Source of the DNA: Enhygromyxa salina
Lineage (GTDB): Bacteria; Myxococcota_A; Polyangia; Nannocystales; Nannocystaceae
Assembly: GCF_002994615.1 (NCBI RefSeq)
Contig: NZ_PVNK01000165.1
Span: 62,001 to 126,000, forward strand
Direction: 5' to 3'
DNA: 64,000 bases
The notes beneath the pieces are model-generated. The model was not told the origin of the DNA. It saw only the letters and a list, made by a program, of their open reading frames with translations, and searched no databases. The position numbers and the translations under genes were made by a program. This document shows, piece after piece, positions 51,710 to 60,933 of this stretch (positions are counted from its first letter, which is position 1; every line of letters begins with the position of its first letter).

Positions 51710-53362
51710 TCAGGCCCGATCCTGCGGCCGGCCGCGCTCGATCAGCGCGTCGAGGTCGACCCCCGCAGGCAGGGTGCCGTAGCAGCGCCCCTCGTCGCCG
51801 AGCCGCCCGGCACAAAAGGCGTCCGCGACGAAGCTCGGCCCATGCCGGACCAGGAGCGAGCCTTGCAGCGCGAGCCCGAGCAGCTCGCAGACCCGCCGCG
51901 CGTCGCCTTGAGCGATCGGCTTGGTCAGGCGGTCGGCGAGGGTCTCGACGAAGGCGTCAAAGCGGCGATCCCCCCCGACGCCAGCCCGAATCTCGCCGAC
52001 CAGGGCCTCGACACAGGCCGGCTCGCGGCCCATCGCCCGCAAGACATCGAGGCAGATCACGTTGCCCGATCCTTCCCAGATGCTGTTGAGCGGCGACTGG
52101 CGAAACAGTCGCGGCATCACGCTCTCCTCGATGAAGCCGGCCCCGCCGTGGCACTCCATGGCCTCGTAGACCAGCTCGGGCAGGCGCTTGTTGAGCCAGT
52201 ACTTGGTCACCGGGGTCGCGAGGCGCGCGAGCAGCCGCGCGGGCTCGGGGTCCTGACCCGCGCTGTCGTCGAAGCTCCGAGCGATGCGCATGGCCAGCGC
52301 GGTCGCGGCCTCGCTCTCGAGCACGAGGTCGGCGAGCACGGCCCGCATCAGCGGCTGCTCGATCAAGACCTTGCCAAACGCGCTGCGGTGCGCGGTGTGC
52401 CAGCACGCGTTGGCGACCGCCTGACGCATCATCGCCGCGGGTGACACGATGCAGTCGAGGCGCGTGTGCTGGACCATCTCGATGATCGTCCGGACCCCGC
52501 GGCCCTCCTCGCCGACCATCCGCGCGAAGGTTCCGGCGTACTCGATCTCGCTCGACGCGTTGGCGTGGTCGCCGAGCTTGTCCTTGAGCCGCTGGATGAA
52601 GAAGGGGTTGCGGGTCTTGTCGGGCCGCCAGCGCGGGACCAAAAAGCAGCTGAGCCCGCCGGGCGCCTGCGCGAGGGTCAAGAACGCGTCGGACATCGGC
52701 GCCGAGCAAAACCACTTGTGGCCGACGAGCTCGTACGAGGCCCCGGGCCCGCCGTCGCCGAGCGGGTGGGCGAGGGTGGTGTTGGCGCGGACGTCGGAGC
52801 CGCCCTGCTTCTCGGTCATGGCCATGCCCATCGTCACGCCCGACTTTTGCTCGCTCGGGCAAGAGCGCGGGTCGTAGGTCTGGGCGGTGAGCTTGGGCTC
52901 CCACTCCTGCGCGAGCTCGGGCTGGTGGCGCAGGGCCGGGACCACGGCGTAGGTCATCGACAGCGGGCAGCACACGCCGGGCTCGGCCTGGGCCATCAGG
53001 TACTCGAACGCCGCGTGGGCCACGTGGCCGCCGCGCTCGGCCGTCCACGCCACGCTGTGCATCCCGGCCTCGACCGCGAGGGTCATGAGCGCGTGGTAGC
53101 TCGGGTGATAGCGGACCTCGTCGATCCGCTGGCCGTAGCGATCGAAGGTCAGCAGCTGCGGGCGCTCGCGGTTGGCCTCGAAGCCCCACTCGATGACCTC
53201 GGCCGAGCCGACGCGGGCGCCGAAGGCCTGGAGTCGATCGGCGGCCCAGGCTCCGCCTTCGCGCTCGGTCGCGTCGCGTAGGGCAGCGTCGCTCGACCAC
53301 AGGTTGACGCCCTCGAACGCGGGCGCTTGGTTGGTGACCGCGTGGGTCGGGAGCTCGGTCAT
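51710..53362 (-). CDS. AidB-like acyl-CoA dehydrogenase family protein
   Basis: A 550-residue flavoprotein of AidB size. MGMAMTEKQGGSDVRANTTL is the FAD-binding signature of AidB (TEKQGGSDVR), and FIIEESVMPRLFRQSP-type text (GAGFIEESVMPRLFRQSPLN) with SIWEGSGNVICLDVLRAMGR forms the C-terminal block. In E. coli AidB is induced by alkylating agents and binds DNA; the true substrate is unclear. The frame extends to 53446, but the ATG at 53362 (MTELPTHAVTNQAPAFEGVN) gives the family-typical N-terminus. Monocistronic. Confidence 0.9.
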   Translation of the reverse strand: MTELPTHAVTNQAPAFEGVNLWSSDAALRDATEREGGAWAADRLQAFGARVGSAEVIEWGFEANRERPQLLTFDRYGQRIDEVRYHPSYHALMTLAVEAGMHSVAWTAERGGHVAHAAFEYLMAQAEPGVCCPLSMTYAVVPALRHQPELAQEWEPKLTAQTYDPRSCPSEQKSGVTMGMAMTEKQGGSDVRANTTLAHPLGDGGPGASYELVGHKWFCSAPMSDAFLTLAQAPGGLSCFLVPRWRPDKTRNPFFIQRLKDKLGDHANASSEIEYAGTFARMVGEEGRGVRTIIEMVQHTRLDCIVSPAAMMRQAVANACWHTAHRSAFGKVLIEQPLMRAVLADLVLESEAATALAMRIARSFDDSAGQDPEPARLLARLATPVTKYWLNKRLPELVYEAMECHGGAGFIEESVMPRLFRQSPLNSIWEGSGNVICLDVLRAMGREPACVEALVGEIRAGVGGDRRFDAFVETLADRLTKPIAQGDARRVCELLGLALQGSLLVRHGPSFVADAFCAGRLGDEGRCYGTLPAGVDLDALIERGRPQDRA

Positions 53363-53584
53363 GGGGCTCAGGTGGGCCACGGCGCCATTGTACGTCGCGG
53401 CCGGGCGGCGATGAGGACTGCGCGCGCGCCACGGAGCTGCGAACACGGACCTCCCGCGCAGCGTGGTCTGAGGGGAGGTTTTGGGCCTCCTCGCCCGCGT
53501 GCTTGTGTCGCGGCGACGGGCCGGGTAACTCGGGTTGGGCGCGGCGCGTAGCTTGGGCTACACAGCTGCCGCGAGGAGCAAGCC

Positions 53585-54001
53585 ATGAGCGTGATCGAGC
53601 TGACCAAGGACAATTTCCAGGAGACCATCGACGGCGAGGGCATCGTGTTCGTCGATTTCTGGGCGACCTGGTGCGGACCCTGTCGGGCCTTCGCGCCGAC
53701 CTTCGAGAAGGCGGCCGAGAAGCACCAAGACATCAAGTTCGGCAAGATCGACACCGAGGCCCAGCGCGAGCTCGCGGCGGCGTTTCAGATCCAGGCGATC
53801 CCGACCCTGGCTGCGTTCCGCGACAACATCCTGGTCTTTCGTCAGTCCGGCGCCCTGCCGCCGCCCGCGTTCGAGCGCCTGATCGGTGAGGTCCGCGGTC
53901 TCGACATGGACGACGTCCGCCGCCAGATCGCCGAGGCCGAGGCCAGCCAGGAGCAGGGCCCCGACCATGGCGACGCCGAGTCCGACGTCGACGAGTCCTG
54001 A
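53585..54001 (+). CDS. Thioredoxin with acidic tail
   Basis: A 138-residue thioredoxin. VFVDFWATWCGPCRAFAPTF contains the redox-active CGPC, and FQIQAIPTLAAFRDN the cis-Pro loop (IPT). The core ends at about residue 110; the tail EASQEQGPDHGDAESDVDES is acidic and longer than in TrxA (about 108). No signal peptide, so cytoplasmic. A GAGGAGCAAGCC ribosome binding site precedes ATG 53585. A shared hairpin separates it from the convergent lipoprotein gene. Confidence 0.93.
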   Translation: MSVIELTKDNFQETIDGEGIVFVDFWATWCGPCRAFAPTFEKAAEKHQDIKFGKIDTEAQRELAAAFQIQAIPTLAAFRDNILVFRQSGALPPPAFERLIGEVRGLDMDDVRRQIAEAEASQEQGPDHGDAESDVDES

Positions 54002-54035
54002 TCTCACTGGTGACTGAGCGTCACGAGCGAGACAA

Positions 54036-54050
54036 GCCCCCTCTGGGGGC
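54036..54050. terminator. Hairpin between convergent trx and lipoprotein genes
   Basis: GCCCCC-TCT-GGGGGC forms a 6-bp GC stem with a three-base loop in the 54-base gap between two convergent genes; it may serve both directions. No long U-run is present. Confidence 0.45.
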
Positions 54051-54055
54051 CATTA

Positions 54056-55852
54056 CTATTGCGGGTTGATGACCGCCAGCTGAAGCCCGCCCGGGTACGC
54101 GTACGAGGTCACGTTCGTGTACCCGACCTGGATGATGCCGAAGGGCTGCGTGCTCGTTGCGAAGTGTGCGCCCTCCGTGACCTGGTAGTCGGCGACGTCC
54201 CAGGCCCCGATCTGGTAGTAGCCGTCGACGACCACGTCATCGATCATGATGTCGTCGCCGCCAGCCGGCCGAATGATCTGGGCGTAGTGGAGGCTGTAGT
54301 TGGTCCCGGTCACGAACGCGTAGGTGTCGAGGAACTGCTCGGTCGGGACCATCTGATACATCGAGGGGTCGCCGGTCCCGGCCCCGCCGTTTTGGCCCTC
54401 GAGCAGCTGCACGGGCAAGAAGGGGCCGTCACCCGTGAACACGAAGCTCGCCTGGGTGCCGAACTGGTAGTACTCGCCCTTGTCGAGTTGGAGCGGGAAC
54501 CCGGGCTGCTGCGGGGCGGTGTTGACGGTGATCCCGTCCTCGCCGCCGTAGACGCGCCAGTAGTAGGTCTCATTGCCGCGCTGCGGGGCGTGGGCGCCGA
54601 CGTACTCCTCGCCCCAATACTCGAGCGGGAGCAGGACCTCTTCGAGGTGATCGCAGTAGAGGGTCGGGTGCATCGGGACGTTGGCGCACTCGCTCGCGCC
54701 CGCGACCCACACGGGCTTGTCGGCGGTGATGATTGTGCCCGAGAGATCCTGGTACTGCGCGGCCACGACCACGTTGAGGGTGTCGTAGCGCTGCATTGCG
54801 ACCTGCGCGCTCTGACCCGGCATCAGGCCCGGGACGCCGCCGCCCGCGGCCGTCGGACCCCCGGCGAGGAAGTCGAGGGTCGTGTCGTCCTGGGTCGCGA
54901 TGGCCGTGAAGTAGCCGGGGTAGTGGATGTGGAAGGTCCCGGGGTAGGACGCGACCACGTAGTTGCCGGTCAGCGCGTGCTCGGGCAGGAGCATCGAGGC
55001 GTCGTTGGTCGCCTGGGATCCAATCGGCGAGTGGAGGTAGGCGACGATCGGGATGTCGGTCTCGACCCGGTAGACGCCGCCGGTCCGCTTGGTCGTGACG
55101 CTCTCGATCTGGGCGTTGTCGAGCTGGAAGGTGTGGGTGCCCTCGGGTCCGACCATGACCGCGGGGCCCTGGGCCTGCTCGACGTTTTGGTTGTTGGGCA
55201 CGAAGTAGAGCTGGGCGGTCACGCTCTTGTCGGACGAGACGTTGCCGATGACCAGCGAGTCGGGCTGGTTGGCGTGGAGGTTGTCCATGCGGTTGGCGAA
55301 GAACGAGCAACCGACGGAGCTCGGGTTGACCTCAATGAGATCGCAAAGCGGCACGCAGTCGCCGCTGAGGCAGCCCTCGGTGTCCTCGCAGGGCACGGGT
55401 GGCCCCCACTCGGAGCCGTCGTCGACGCAGGTCTGGACGCTGTCGGGGTCGAAGCAGCTGGTCGCGCCCGGGTCGCAAAACGTCGCCTCGGTGTCGCCGT
55501 CACCGTCGCCCGTGTCGCCGTCGCCCGTGTCGCCGTCGCCGTCGCCGTCCCCGGTATCGCCGTCGCCGTCCCCGGTATCGCCGTCGCCGTCGCCGTCGCC
55601 GTCGCCGGGGTCGCCGTCGCCGTCGCCCGTGTCACCGTCGCCGTCCCCGGTCGTGGCCATTGTATCCCCGGACTCGGTCGTGGTGTCGGTGCTGGTGCCG
55701 CCGTCGCTGGTCTCGAGGCACAGCGACGTGAGGCAGTCGCCGACGTCGCCGTCGCTCGCGCTGTCCCCACACGCGAGCGCGAGCGAGGCGAGGGGCAAGA
55801 GCAGCAGCGAGGAGTGGAGCCGAAGAGTTGGAGAGGCCATCGCTCGCATCAT
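54056..55852 (-). CDS. IgGFc-binding-domain lipoprotein with GDGD linker
   Basis: A 598-residue lipoprotein. MMRAMASPTLRLHSSLLLLP then LASLALAC gives the signal and lipidated Cys28. A linker of GDGDGD(T/P) repeats (residues about 67-125) leads to a Cys-containing collar (FCDPGATSCFDPDSVQTCVD) and a large domain with YRVETDIPIVAYLHSPI, then LTGNYVVASYPGT, a pattern of the IgGFc-binding/mucin-binding family found in many myxobacterial surface proteins. A role in adhesion is inferred. Start ATG 55852 (55849 and 55840 also possible); the upstream frame is Arg-rich noise. Confidence 0.85.
   Translation of the reverse strand: MMRAMASPTLRLHSSLLLLPLASLALACGDSASDGDVGDCLTSLCLETSDGGTSTDTTTESGDTMATTGDGDGDTGDGDGDPGDGDGDGDGDTGDGDGDTGDGDGDGDTGDGDTGDGDGDTEATFCDPGATSCFDPDSVQTCVDDGSEWGPPVPCEDTEGCLSGDCVPLCDLIEVNPSSVGCSFFANRMDNLHANQPDSLVIGNVSSDKSVTAQLYFVPNNQNVEQAQGPAVMVGPEGTHTFQLDNAQIESVTTKRTGGVYRVETDIPIVAYLHSPIGSQATNDASMLLPEHALTGNYVVASYPGTFHIHYPGYFTAIATQDDTTLDFLAGGPTAAGGGVPGLMPGQSAQVAMQRYDTLNVVVAAQYQDLSGTIITADKPVWVAGASECANVPMHPTLYCDHLEEVLLPLEYWGEEYVGAHAPQRGNETYYWRVYGGEDGITVNTAPQQPGFPLQLDKGEYYQFGTQASFVFTGDGPFLPVQLLEGQNGGAGTGDPSMYQMVPTEQFLDTYAFVTGTNYSLHYAQIIRPAGGDDIMIDDVVVDGYYQIGAWDVADYQVTEGAHFATSTQPFGIIQVGYTNVTSYAYPGGLQLAVINPQ
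55494..55640 (-). repeat. GDGD linker repeats in the IgGFc lipoprotein
   Basis: Imperfect 6- to 18-base repeats of GGCGAC-type codons on the minus strand encode the Gly-Asp linker. The order of GDGDT, GDGDP and GDGDGD units is irregular, unlike the regular 24-bp repeats at 20112. Confidence 0.8.
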
Positions 55853-55893
55853 CGCCGATTTACGCGTGCCAGCAGAAACGAGCCCCCTCCTGG

Positions 55894-58800
55894 CTACCTC
55901 AAGGTCAGGCGGGCGATCAGCTCGGCGGCGCGATCGGCCTCGAGGGTGGCCCCGAGCACGCGCAGCTGAGCTTCGCCGAGGCGGGCGTGATCGAGGGCGC
56001 CGCGGAGGTCGTGGGGCGCGAGGACCTCGGCCTGGGCGAGCAGACACAGGCCGACGTGTCGCTGAGCCGAGAGCTTCTCGGCCCGATCGGACAGCTGCTC
56101 GAGCGCGACGTAGTCGTCGCTGGCGTGGTTGGGGTCGCCGAGTCCGAGCCGCAGGCTCGTGAGCGACACGTCGAGCTCGCGGTAGGGGTTGCCGAGGCTC
56201 TCGCAGGCCGCGCGGGCGCGGTCGAGCAGCTCGGGTCGTCGCTCGGGGCTGCTGGCCTCGGCGAGGACCAGCAGCGCGCCGATCAGGAGGCCGTCGAGCT
56301 CCTGAGCTTGGGCCGTGTCGACGGCTTCGCTCGCGTGGCGCCGGGCCTCGGCCGGCTCGTCGCGGGCGAGGTCGATCGTAGCGAGCAGCTCGTGGGCGGC
56401 GCCGAGCTCCGCCGAGGCGCCCGTGCGCCGGGCGACATCTTTGGCTCGGCGGGCCTCCTGGGCGGCGACCTCGAGCCTACCCGAGAGCAGCGCGTGGCGA
56501 CCGAGCTCGGTGTGAACCAGGGTGAACAGGCGCGGATCCTCGACCTCGTCGGCGAGCTCGCGGGCGCCGTCGAGGGCCTCGCTGGCGTCTTCGATCCGAC
56601 CGAGGTCGCGCAGGACCTGGACGCGCGCGGCCTCGGCGTAGGCCAGGCCCCAGCGATCGCCGATCGCCCGCTTGTCGGCGGCGGCGCGCTCGAGCTCGCG
56701 CAGCGCCCGGCTGGCGTGGCCCGCGAGCGCGCAGGCCTGACCGAGGTGAAAGCGGGCGATCGAGACGTTCCAGCGATCGGTCGGGGGGTGCAGGACCAGG
56801 CAGCGCTCGTAGGCCTCGATCGCCGCCTCGGCGTCGCCGCTGGCGATCCGCCAGTTGCCCCGGCTGCGCTCGAGCTCGGCGGCGACGCGGTCGCGATCGG
56901 GTCCGCGCTGGGAGGGGAAGGTCGCGAGCTCGGCGCTGCCGGCCTCGAGCTCGGCCTCGGCGAGCTCGTGGCGGCGGGCCTCGCAGTGGGCGAACGCAGC
57001 CAGGGCCCAGAGCCCGACGCGCTCGAGCGAGTGCTTGCCCGCGAGCAGCTCGAGGCCCTCGCGGCAGTAGGCGATCGCGGTCTCGTAGTGGCCGAGCTTG
57101 CTGGCCACGCGCGCCAGCTTCTGCAGCTGTCGCGCCTCCTCGTCGCGGTCACCCTCGCTCGCGGCCCGGCGGCGGCTGTTGTCGTAGGCCTCGCGCGCGG
57201 CCGTGTACTCGCCGTGCATCAGGAGCAGATCGCCGATCTGCATCGAGCGCGAGCTGGTCGCCGGGCGCAGGGCCGCGAGCTCGGCCCGGGCTCGACGCTG
57301 ACGCTCGGCCGCGCGTCGGTCTCGCGGGCGGAGGCCGAGGAGGCGGTCGGCGAGGCTCCGGTGCCCGAGCTGCTTGGCCAGCTCCGCGCCGCGCTCGCCG
57401 AGCCGGGCCAGCCGAGCTTCGTCGCCGTGGTCGAGGATCGAGGCGAGGCGGCGGAGGGCCGCGAGCGCGGCGTGGGTCTCGTCGTTGACGAGCTCGAGCT
57501 CGGCGAGCAGCAGCAAGAGCTCGGCGCGCTCGACGACCGCGAGCGAGTCGGACAGCTCGAGCAGCTTGGTCAGCTGGTCCAGGGCCGGGTCGGTGCGGCC
57601 ATCTTCGAGGGCCTGCTGGGCGTGCGCGACGACGAGCGGGCGAGCCTCGGCGACGGCGTTGCCCTCGATCAGGTGAGCGACGCGCATGCGCTCGCGGTCC
57701 TCGACGTGGTCCTCGGAGAAGGGCAGCCGCAGGAGGCGCTCGGCGCAGTGGAGGTGGAGCTTGTGGCGGGCCGCGCTCGGGAGCTCGTCGTGGATCACTC
57801 GGCGCAGGAGCTCGCTCGTGAAGCGCAGCGTGATGCGGCCGCCGCCGCGAACTTCGGTCACGAGATCACGCTCGACCGCGTGGGCGAGGAGGTGCTCGAG
57901 CTCGCTCGGGCTTCGGCCGACGAGCTCGACGAGCTCGTCGAAGTCGAAGCTGCCGCCGTCGACGGCGAGCACCGAGCCCGTCCGCAGCGCGCAAAACAGC
58001 GTGGTCGGCAGCCGTCGGAGGCGACTGACCAGCGCCGCGCGGATGCTGCGGGGGATCGGCCAGCCCGCGAGCTCGAGCCGCCAGATATGGTCGCGGCGGA
58101 CCAAGATACCGGCATCGACGGCCGTACGGACGAGCTCGCGCGCGTAGAGCGGCCGGCCGCCGCTCTCGCGAAACAGCTGCTCGGCGAGGCCCGGCGCGGG
58201 CAGGCCACCGCCGAGCAGCTGGGTCATCAGCGCGCTGTGGATGTCCTCGTCGAGGGGTCCGAGGCTCAGGCTCAGCGCGCGGGGGTGCTGCGCGAGCCGG
58301 AGCTCGAGCCGACTCAGGGGATGTTGGTCGCCGAGTTCGGCGCGCTCGTAGGCGAGCACGAACACCAGCGGCGCCCGCGGGAGCCGACGAAAGAGCAGGT
58401 CGACCAGCTCGACGGCCTCGCTGCTGAAGTGCGCGTCGTCGATCGCCAGGGTCAGCGGCCGCCGGTTGGCGACCAGCGCCGCGAACGCCCGGACGAGCAG
58501 GTTCTCGGTCCGCTCGCGCGAAGACTTGGCCCCGGCGGACAGCTTGGCGGTCTTCGACCCGTTCGCGCGCGCGTGCTCGCTCTCGCGCTCATGGGTCACC
58601 CTCGGGCGCTCGCGCTCGTCGACGCGCTCGAGCCCCGCCCACGAGCTCTCGCGCTTGGGCGCGTGCGCGAGGTGTCCGAGGCGGCTGCGGGCGAGATCGG
58701 GGAACAGCGCGACGAGCCGGGCCGCGTCGGCGGTCAGCAGCTCGACGGCCTCGGGCCGCTGGGCCAGCCCCGCGGTCAGCAGCTCGCTGAAGGGCCCGAG

Positions 58801-59937
58801 CCAGCCGCCGTGGGCGTTGGCCGTGGCGCTGGTTCGCAGCAACTCGATCTCTCGCTGCTGACACGCGAGGGCGAGCTCGTCGAGCAGCGTCGTCTTGCCG
58901 ATCCCGGCCTCGCCCGCGATCAGCACGAGCTGCTGGGCTCCGGCTCGAGCGGTGATCAGGCGCGAGTCGATGGTCCGCAGGATCGGGTCACGGCCGACGG
59001 CGTCGTGAAGCCCCGGGCCGCGCGCGTCGCCGGACTCGAGGCCGAGCGAAGCTGGCCCGAGCCCGCTCGACGCCTGGGGCCCGAGCAGCGAGATCGCGTC
59101 GGTGGCGTCGGCGTAGGGCTCGAGCAGCTCGGCGACCTCGCGGCCGTTGCCTGGACGCCGCGCCGGCTCCTTGGTCAGGAGCGCGAGGATCAGGGACTCG
59201 AGCTCGGTCGGGAGCCCGGTGCGCAGGAGCCCCGGTCGCGTGGGGGTGGTCTCGGCGACGGCCTCGAGCATGGCCTTGGGCTCGCCCGCGAACAGCGGCC
59301 GCCCGACGAGGGCCTCGTAGAGCACCGCGCCGAGGGCGTAGAGATCCGAGCGCGGGCTGGGCGGATCGCCGCGGACCTGCTCGGGCGAGACGTAGGGCAG
59401 CGTCCCGATCAGCGGGTTGGCCTGGTCGCGGATGAACCTCGGCCTGAGGGTGCGGCCCACCAACTCTGCGAGGCCGAAGTCCATGAGCTTGACGCGGAGC
59501 CGGTCGTCGTCACGGACGAGCATCACGCTGGCCGGCTTGACGTCGCGGTGGACGACATCGTGGCCATGGCTGTGGGCCAGGGCCAGGGCGACCTGGCGAG
59601 CGATCTCGGCCGCGAGCGGGATCGGCAGCGGGCCCGCCGTGAGCAGCTCGGCGAGGGTCCGGCCCTGAAGCAGGGGCATGATCAGGAACAAGAGCTCCTG
59701 GTCGCGGCCGAAGTCGAACACCGGGACGATCCCCGGGTGATCGAGGCCCGCGACGAGCCTGGCCTCGCGGCGGAGCTGGGACTCGAACAGCGGCCGGTTG
59801 TCCTCGTCGTTGAGCAGCTTGATCGCGACCTCACGCTCGAGCACGTGGTCGCGCCCGGCGAATACTACGCTGATGCCACCGCGGCCGAGCTCGCGCTCGA
59901 GGACATAGCGTCGGCGAAGGGTGCGACCCGGATCCAC
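55894..59937 (-). CDS. PknK-like Ser/Thr kinase-ATPase-TPR signalling protein
   Basis: A 1347-residue protein starting at GTG 59937; frames further upstream overlap the divergent gene. Residues 10-280 are a Hanks-type kinase: GRGGISVVFAGRD, REVAIKLLND with Lys40, HRDVKPASVML at 130-140 and MDFGLAE with DFG at 153-155. The Asn that normally follows in HRDxKPxN is Ser137. Residues about 315-650 are an AAA/LuxR-regulator-type ATPase: AGEAGIGKTTLLDE (Walker A 342-350) and LTLAIDDAHFSSEA (Walker B). From about 700 a series of TPR helices (for example ALAELELVNDETHAALAALR) runs to the C-terminus. This is the PknK/guanylate-less signalling layout abundant in myxobacteria; the input signal is unknown. 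Confidence 0.88.
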   Translation of the reverse strand: MDPGRTLRRRYVLERELGRGGISVVFAGRDHVLEREVAIKLLNDEDNRPLFESQLRREARLVAGLDHPGIVPVFDFGRDQELLFLIMPLLQGRTLAELLTAGPLPIPLAAEIARQVALALAHSHGHDVVHRDVKPASVMLVRDDDRLRVKLMDFGLAELVGRTLRPRFIRDQANPLIGTLPYVSPEQVRGDPPSPRSDLYALGAVLYEALVGRPLFAGEPKAMLEAVAETTPTRPGLLRTGLPTELESLILALLTKEPARRPGNGREVAELLEPYADATDAISLLGPQASSGLGPASLGLESGDARGPGLHDAVGRDPILRTIDSRLITARAGAQQLVLIAGEAGIGKTTLLDELALACQQREIELLRTSATANAHGGWLGPFSELLTAGLAQRPEAVELLTADAARLVALFPDLARSRLGHLAHAPKRESSWAGLERVDERERPRVTHERESEHARANGSKTAKLSAGAKSSRERTENLLVRAFAALVANRRPLTLAIDDAHFSSEAVELVDLLFRRLPRAPLVFVLAYERAELGDQHPLSRLELRLAQHPRALSLSLGPLDEDIHSALMTQLLGGGLPAPGLAEQLFRESGGRPLYARELVRTAVDAGILVRRDHIWRLELAGWPIPRSIRAALVSRLRRLPTTLFCALRTGSVLAVDGGSFDFDELVELVGRSPSELEHLLAHAVERDLVTEVRGGGRITLRFTSELLRRVIHDELPSAARHKLHLHCAERLLRLPFSEDHVEDRERMRVAHLIEGNAVAEARPLVVAHAQQALEDGRTDPALDQLTKLLELSDSLAVVERAELLLLLAELELVNDETHAALAALRRLASILDHGDEARLARLGERGAELAKQLGHRSLADRLLGLRPRDRRAAERQRRARAELAALRPATSSRSMQIGDLLLMHGEYTAAREAYDNSRRRAASEGDRDEEARQLQKLARVASKLGHYETAIAYCREGLELLAGKHSLERVGLWALAAFAHCEARRHELAEAELEAGSAELATFPSQRGPDRDRVAAELERSRGNWRIASGDAEAAIEAYERCLVLHPPTDRWNVSIARFHLGQACALAGHASRALRELERAAADKRAIGDRWGLAYAEAARVQVLRDLGRIEDASEALDGARELADEVEDPRLFTLVHTELGRHALLSGRLEVAAQEARRAKDVARRTGASAELGAAHELLATIDLARDEPAEARRHASEAVDTAQAQELDGLLIGALLVLAEASSPERRPELLDRARAACESLGNPYRELDVSLTSLRLGLGDPNHASDDYVALEQLSDRAEKLSAQRHVGLCLLAQAEVLAPHDLRGALDHARLGEAQLRVLGATLEADRAAELIARLTLR

Positions 59938-60171
59938 GCTGGCGATGAGTGTGTACCGATGTCCGCGCCCGACAAAATCGCTCGCTCGAAGCCGCGTCTG
60001 TGGACGGGAACGGCCCTTGGTCGGCCAGTGCGAGGCGTCCGTGCGCGGGCCGTCGCGGCGACCCGCCCTCCAGGCCCGCGGCGCGCGGGGAAAATTGCCA
60101 CATCCGCGCGCGTTGGCGCGCTGGCTGGCTCCGGTTTCAACCAAATGCCCGCGGCGTGCAACACTGCGCCC

Positions 60172-60675
60172 ATGTCCGAGCCGGAGCCTCGCTGCGCGCA
60201 CTACCAGTTCGTTCACGTCGCGCTGCGGACCCTCGTGTTTCAGGAGGCCCGGCTGGCCGCCGCGCTGTGGGAGCTCGACGATCCCATGGCCCTGCTCGAC
60301 GACATCGCCCTGCAGGTGGTGCGCGCGTGCCGGGGCGAGGGCGAGGGCGGTGAGCTGCGCGCTGAACAGCTCACGCTGCACAAGCTGCGCCTCGGCGCCC
60401 ACCCTTGCGTGGTCATCGAGATGCCCGAGCCGGTCGCCGCGACCGAGGCGTTCATGATCGCGATTCTCGAGCTGCGCGACCTCGACGCTTCGCCCGACTC
60501 AGACCAGGCCGCCGAGCGCCGCTACTTCACGCTCGAGTACTCGGGCCACCGGCCCGCGCCGCACACGGTCCTGTGCGAGTGGACGGCGCAGGGCAGCCAC
60601 ATGAACATGGGCGGCGGGCCGGAGCCGGAGGTCGGGGCCTTCGTCACCGAGCTCGCCCGCTTCGTGCTCGACTAG
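60172..60675 (+). CDS. Protein of unknown function divergent from the kinase gene
   Basis: A 167-residue soluble protein beginning MSEPEPRCAHYQFVHVALRT. Central features are a hydrophobic alternating stretch LRLGAHPCVVIEMPEPVAAT and a C-terminal RRYFTLEYSGHRPAPHTVLC followed by EWTAQGSHMNMGGGPEP. No family recognised. The start ATG 60172 and the kinase start are separated by 234 bases. Its stop codon TAG lies within the left CTAG of the palindromic repeat, so the last residues (RFVLD) may be determined by the repeat insertion. Confidence 0.65.
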   Translation: MSEPEPRCAHYQFVHVALRTLVFQEARLAAALWELDDPMALLDDIALQVVRACRGEGEGGELRAEQLTLHKLRLGAHPCVVIEMPEPVAATEAFMIAILELRDLDASPDSDQAAERRYFTLEYSGHRPAPHTVLCEWTAQGSHMNMGGGPEPEVGAFVTELARFVLD

Positions 60676-60823
60676 CAGCCCGGGGTGCTAGTCCGCGTGC
60701 CTGAAGTCTGTTCTGGATTTGATGCGGAGCTGAGGGCCGGTACAGCGGCGTTTTGGCTTCGCGCCCTCGGCGAAAATTCCGGCGCGAGGCAACACGATGC
60801 ATTGCAGCCCGGGCTGCTAGCTA
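60673..60823. repeat. Chimeric palindromic CTAG repeat
   Basis: The outer ends are again CTAGCAGCCCGGGGTG and GCAGCCCGGGCTGCTAG. The right 80 bases are the reverse complement of the left half of the unit at 1442 with two differences, but the left interior (60690-60735, beginning GTCCGCGTGCCTGAAG) is unrelated to any other copy. The element therefore carries foreign sequence in one arm. The upstream gene's stop codon is part of the left terminus. Confidence 0.85.
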
Positions 60824-60933
60824 CACGAGCTTCGGCGCGCCGCAGTCGAGCGCGCGGTTCATGCAGGATGCCGACCCGCACGCGCGAACTCGTTGCGGCT
60901 TGTCACACGTGGAACTCCCCCTAGTTTTTCTCC

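Noticed and set aside
55828-60675. A 1615-codon open frame on the plus strand
   Set aside because: It is the antisense of the kinase-ATPase-TPR gene; composition is dominated by Gly/Ala/Leu/Arg with no domain. Only the last 167 codons, in the same frame, are a real gene.
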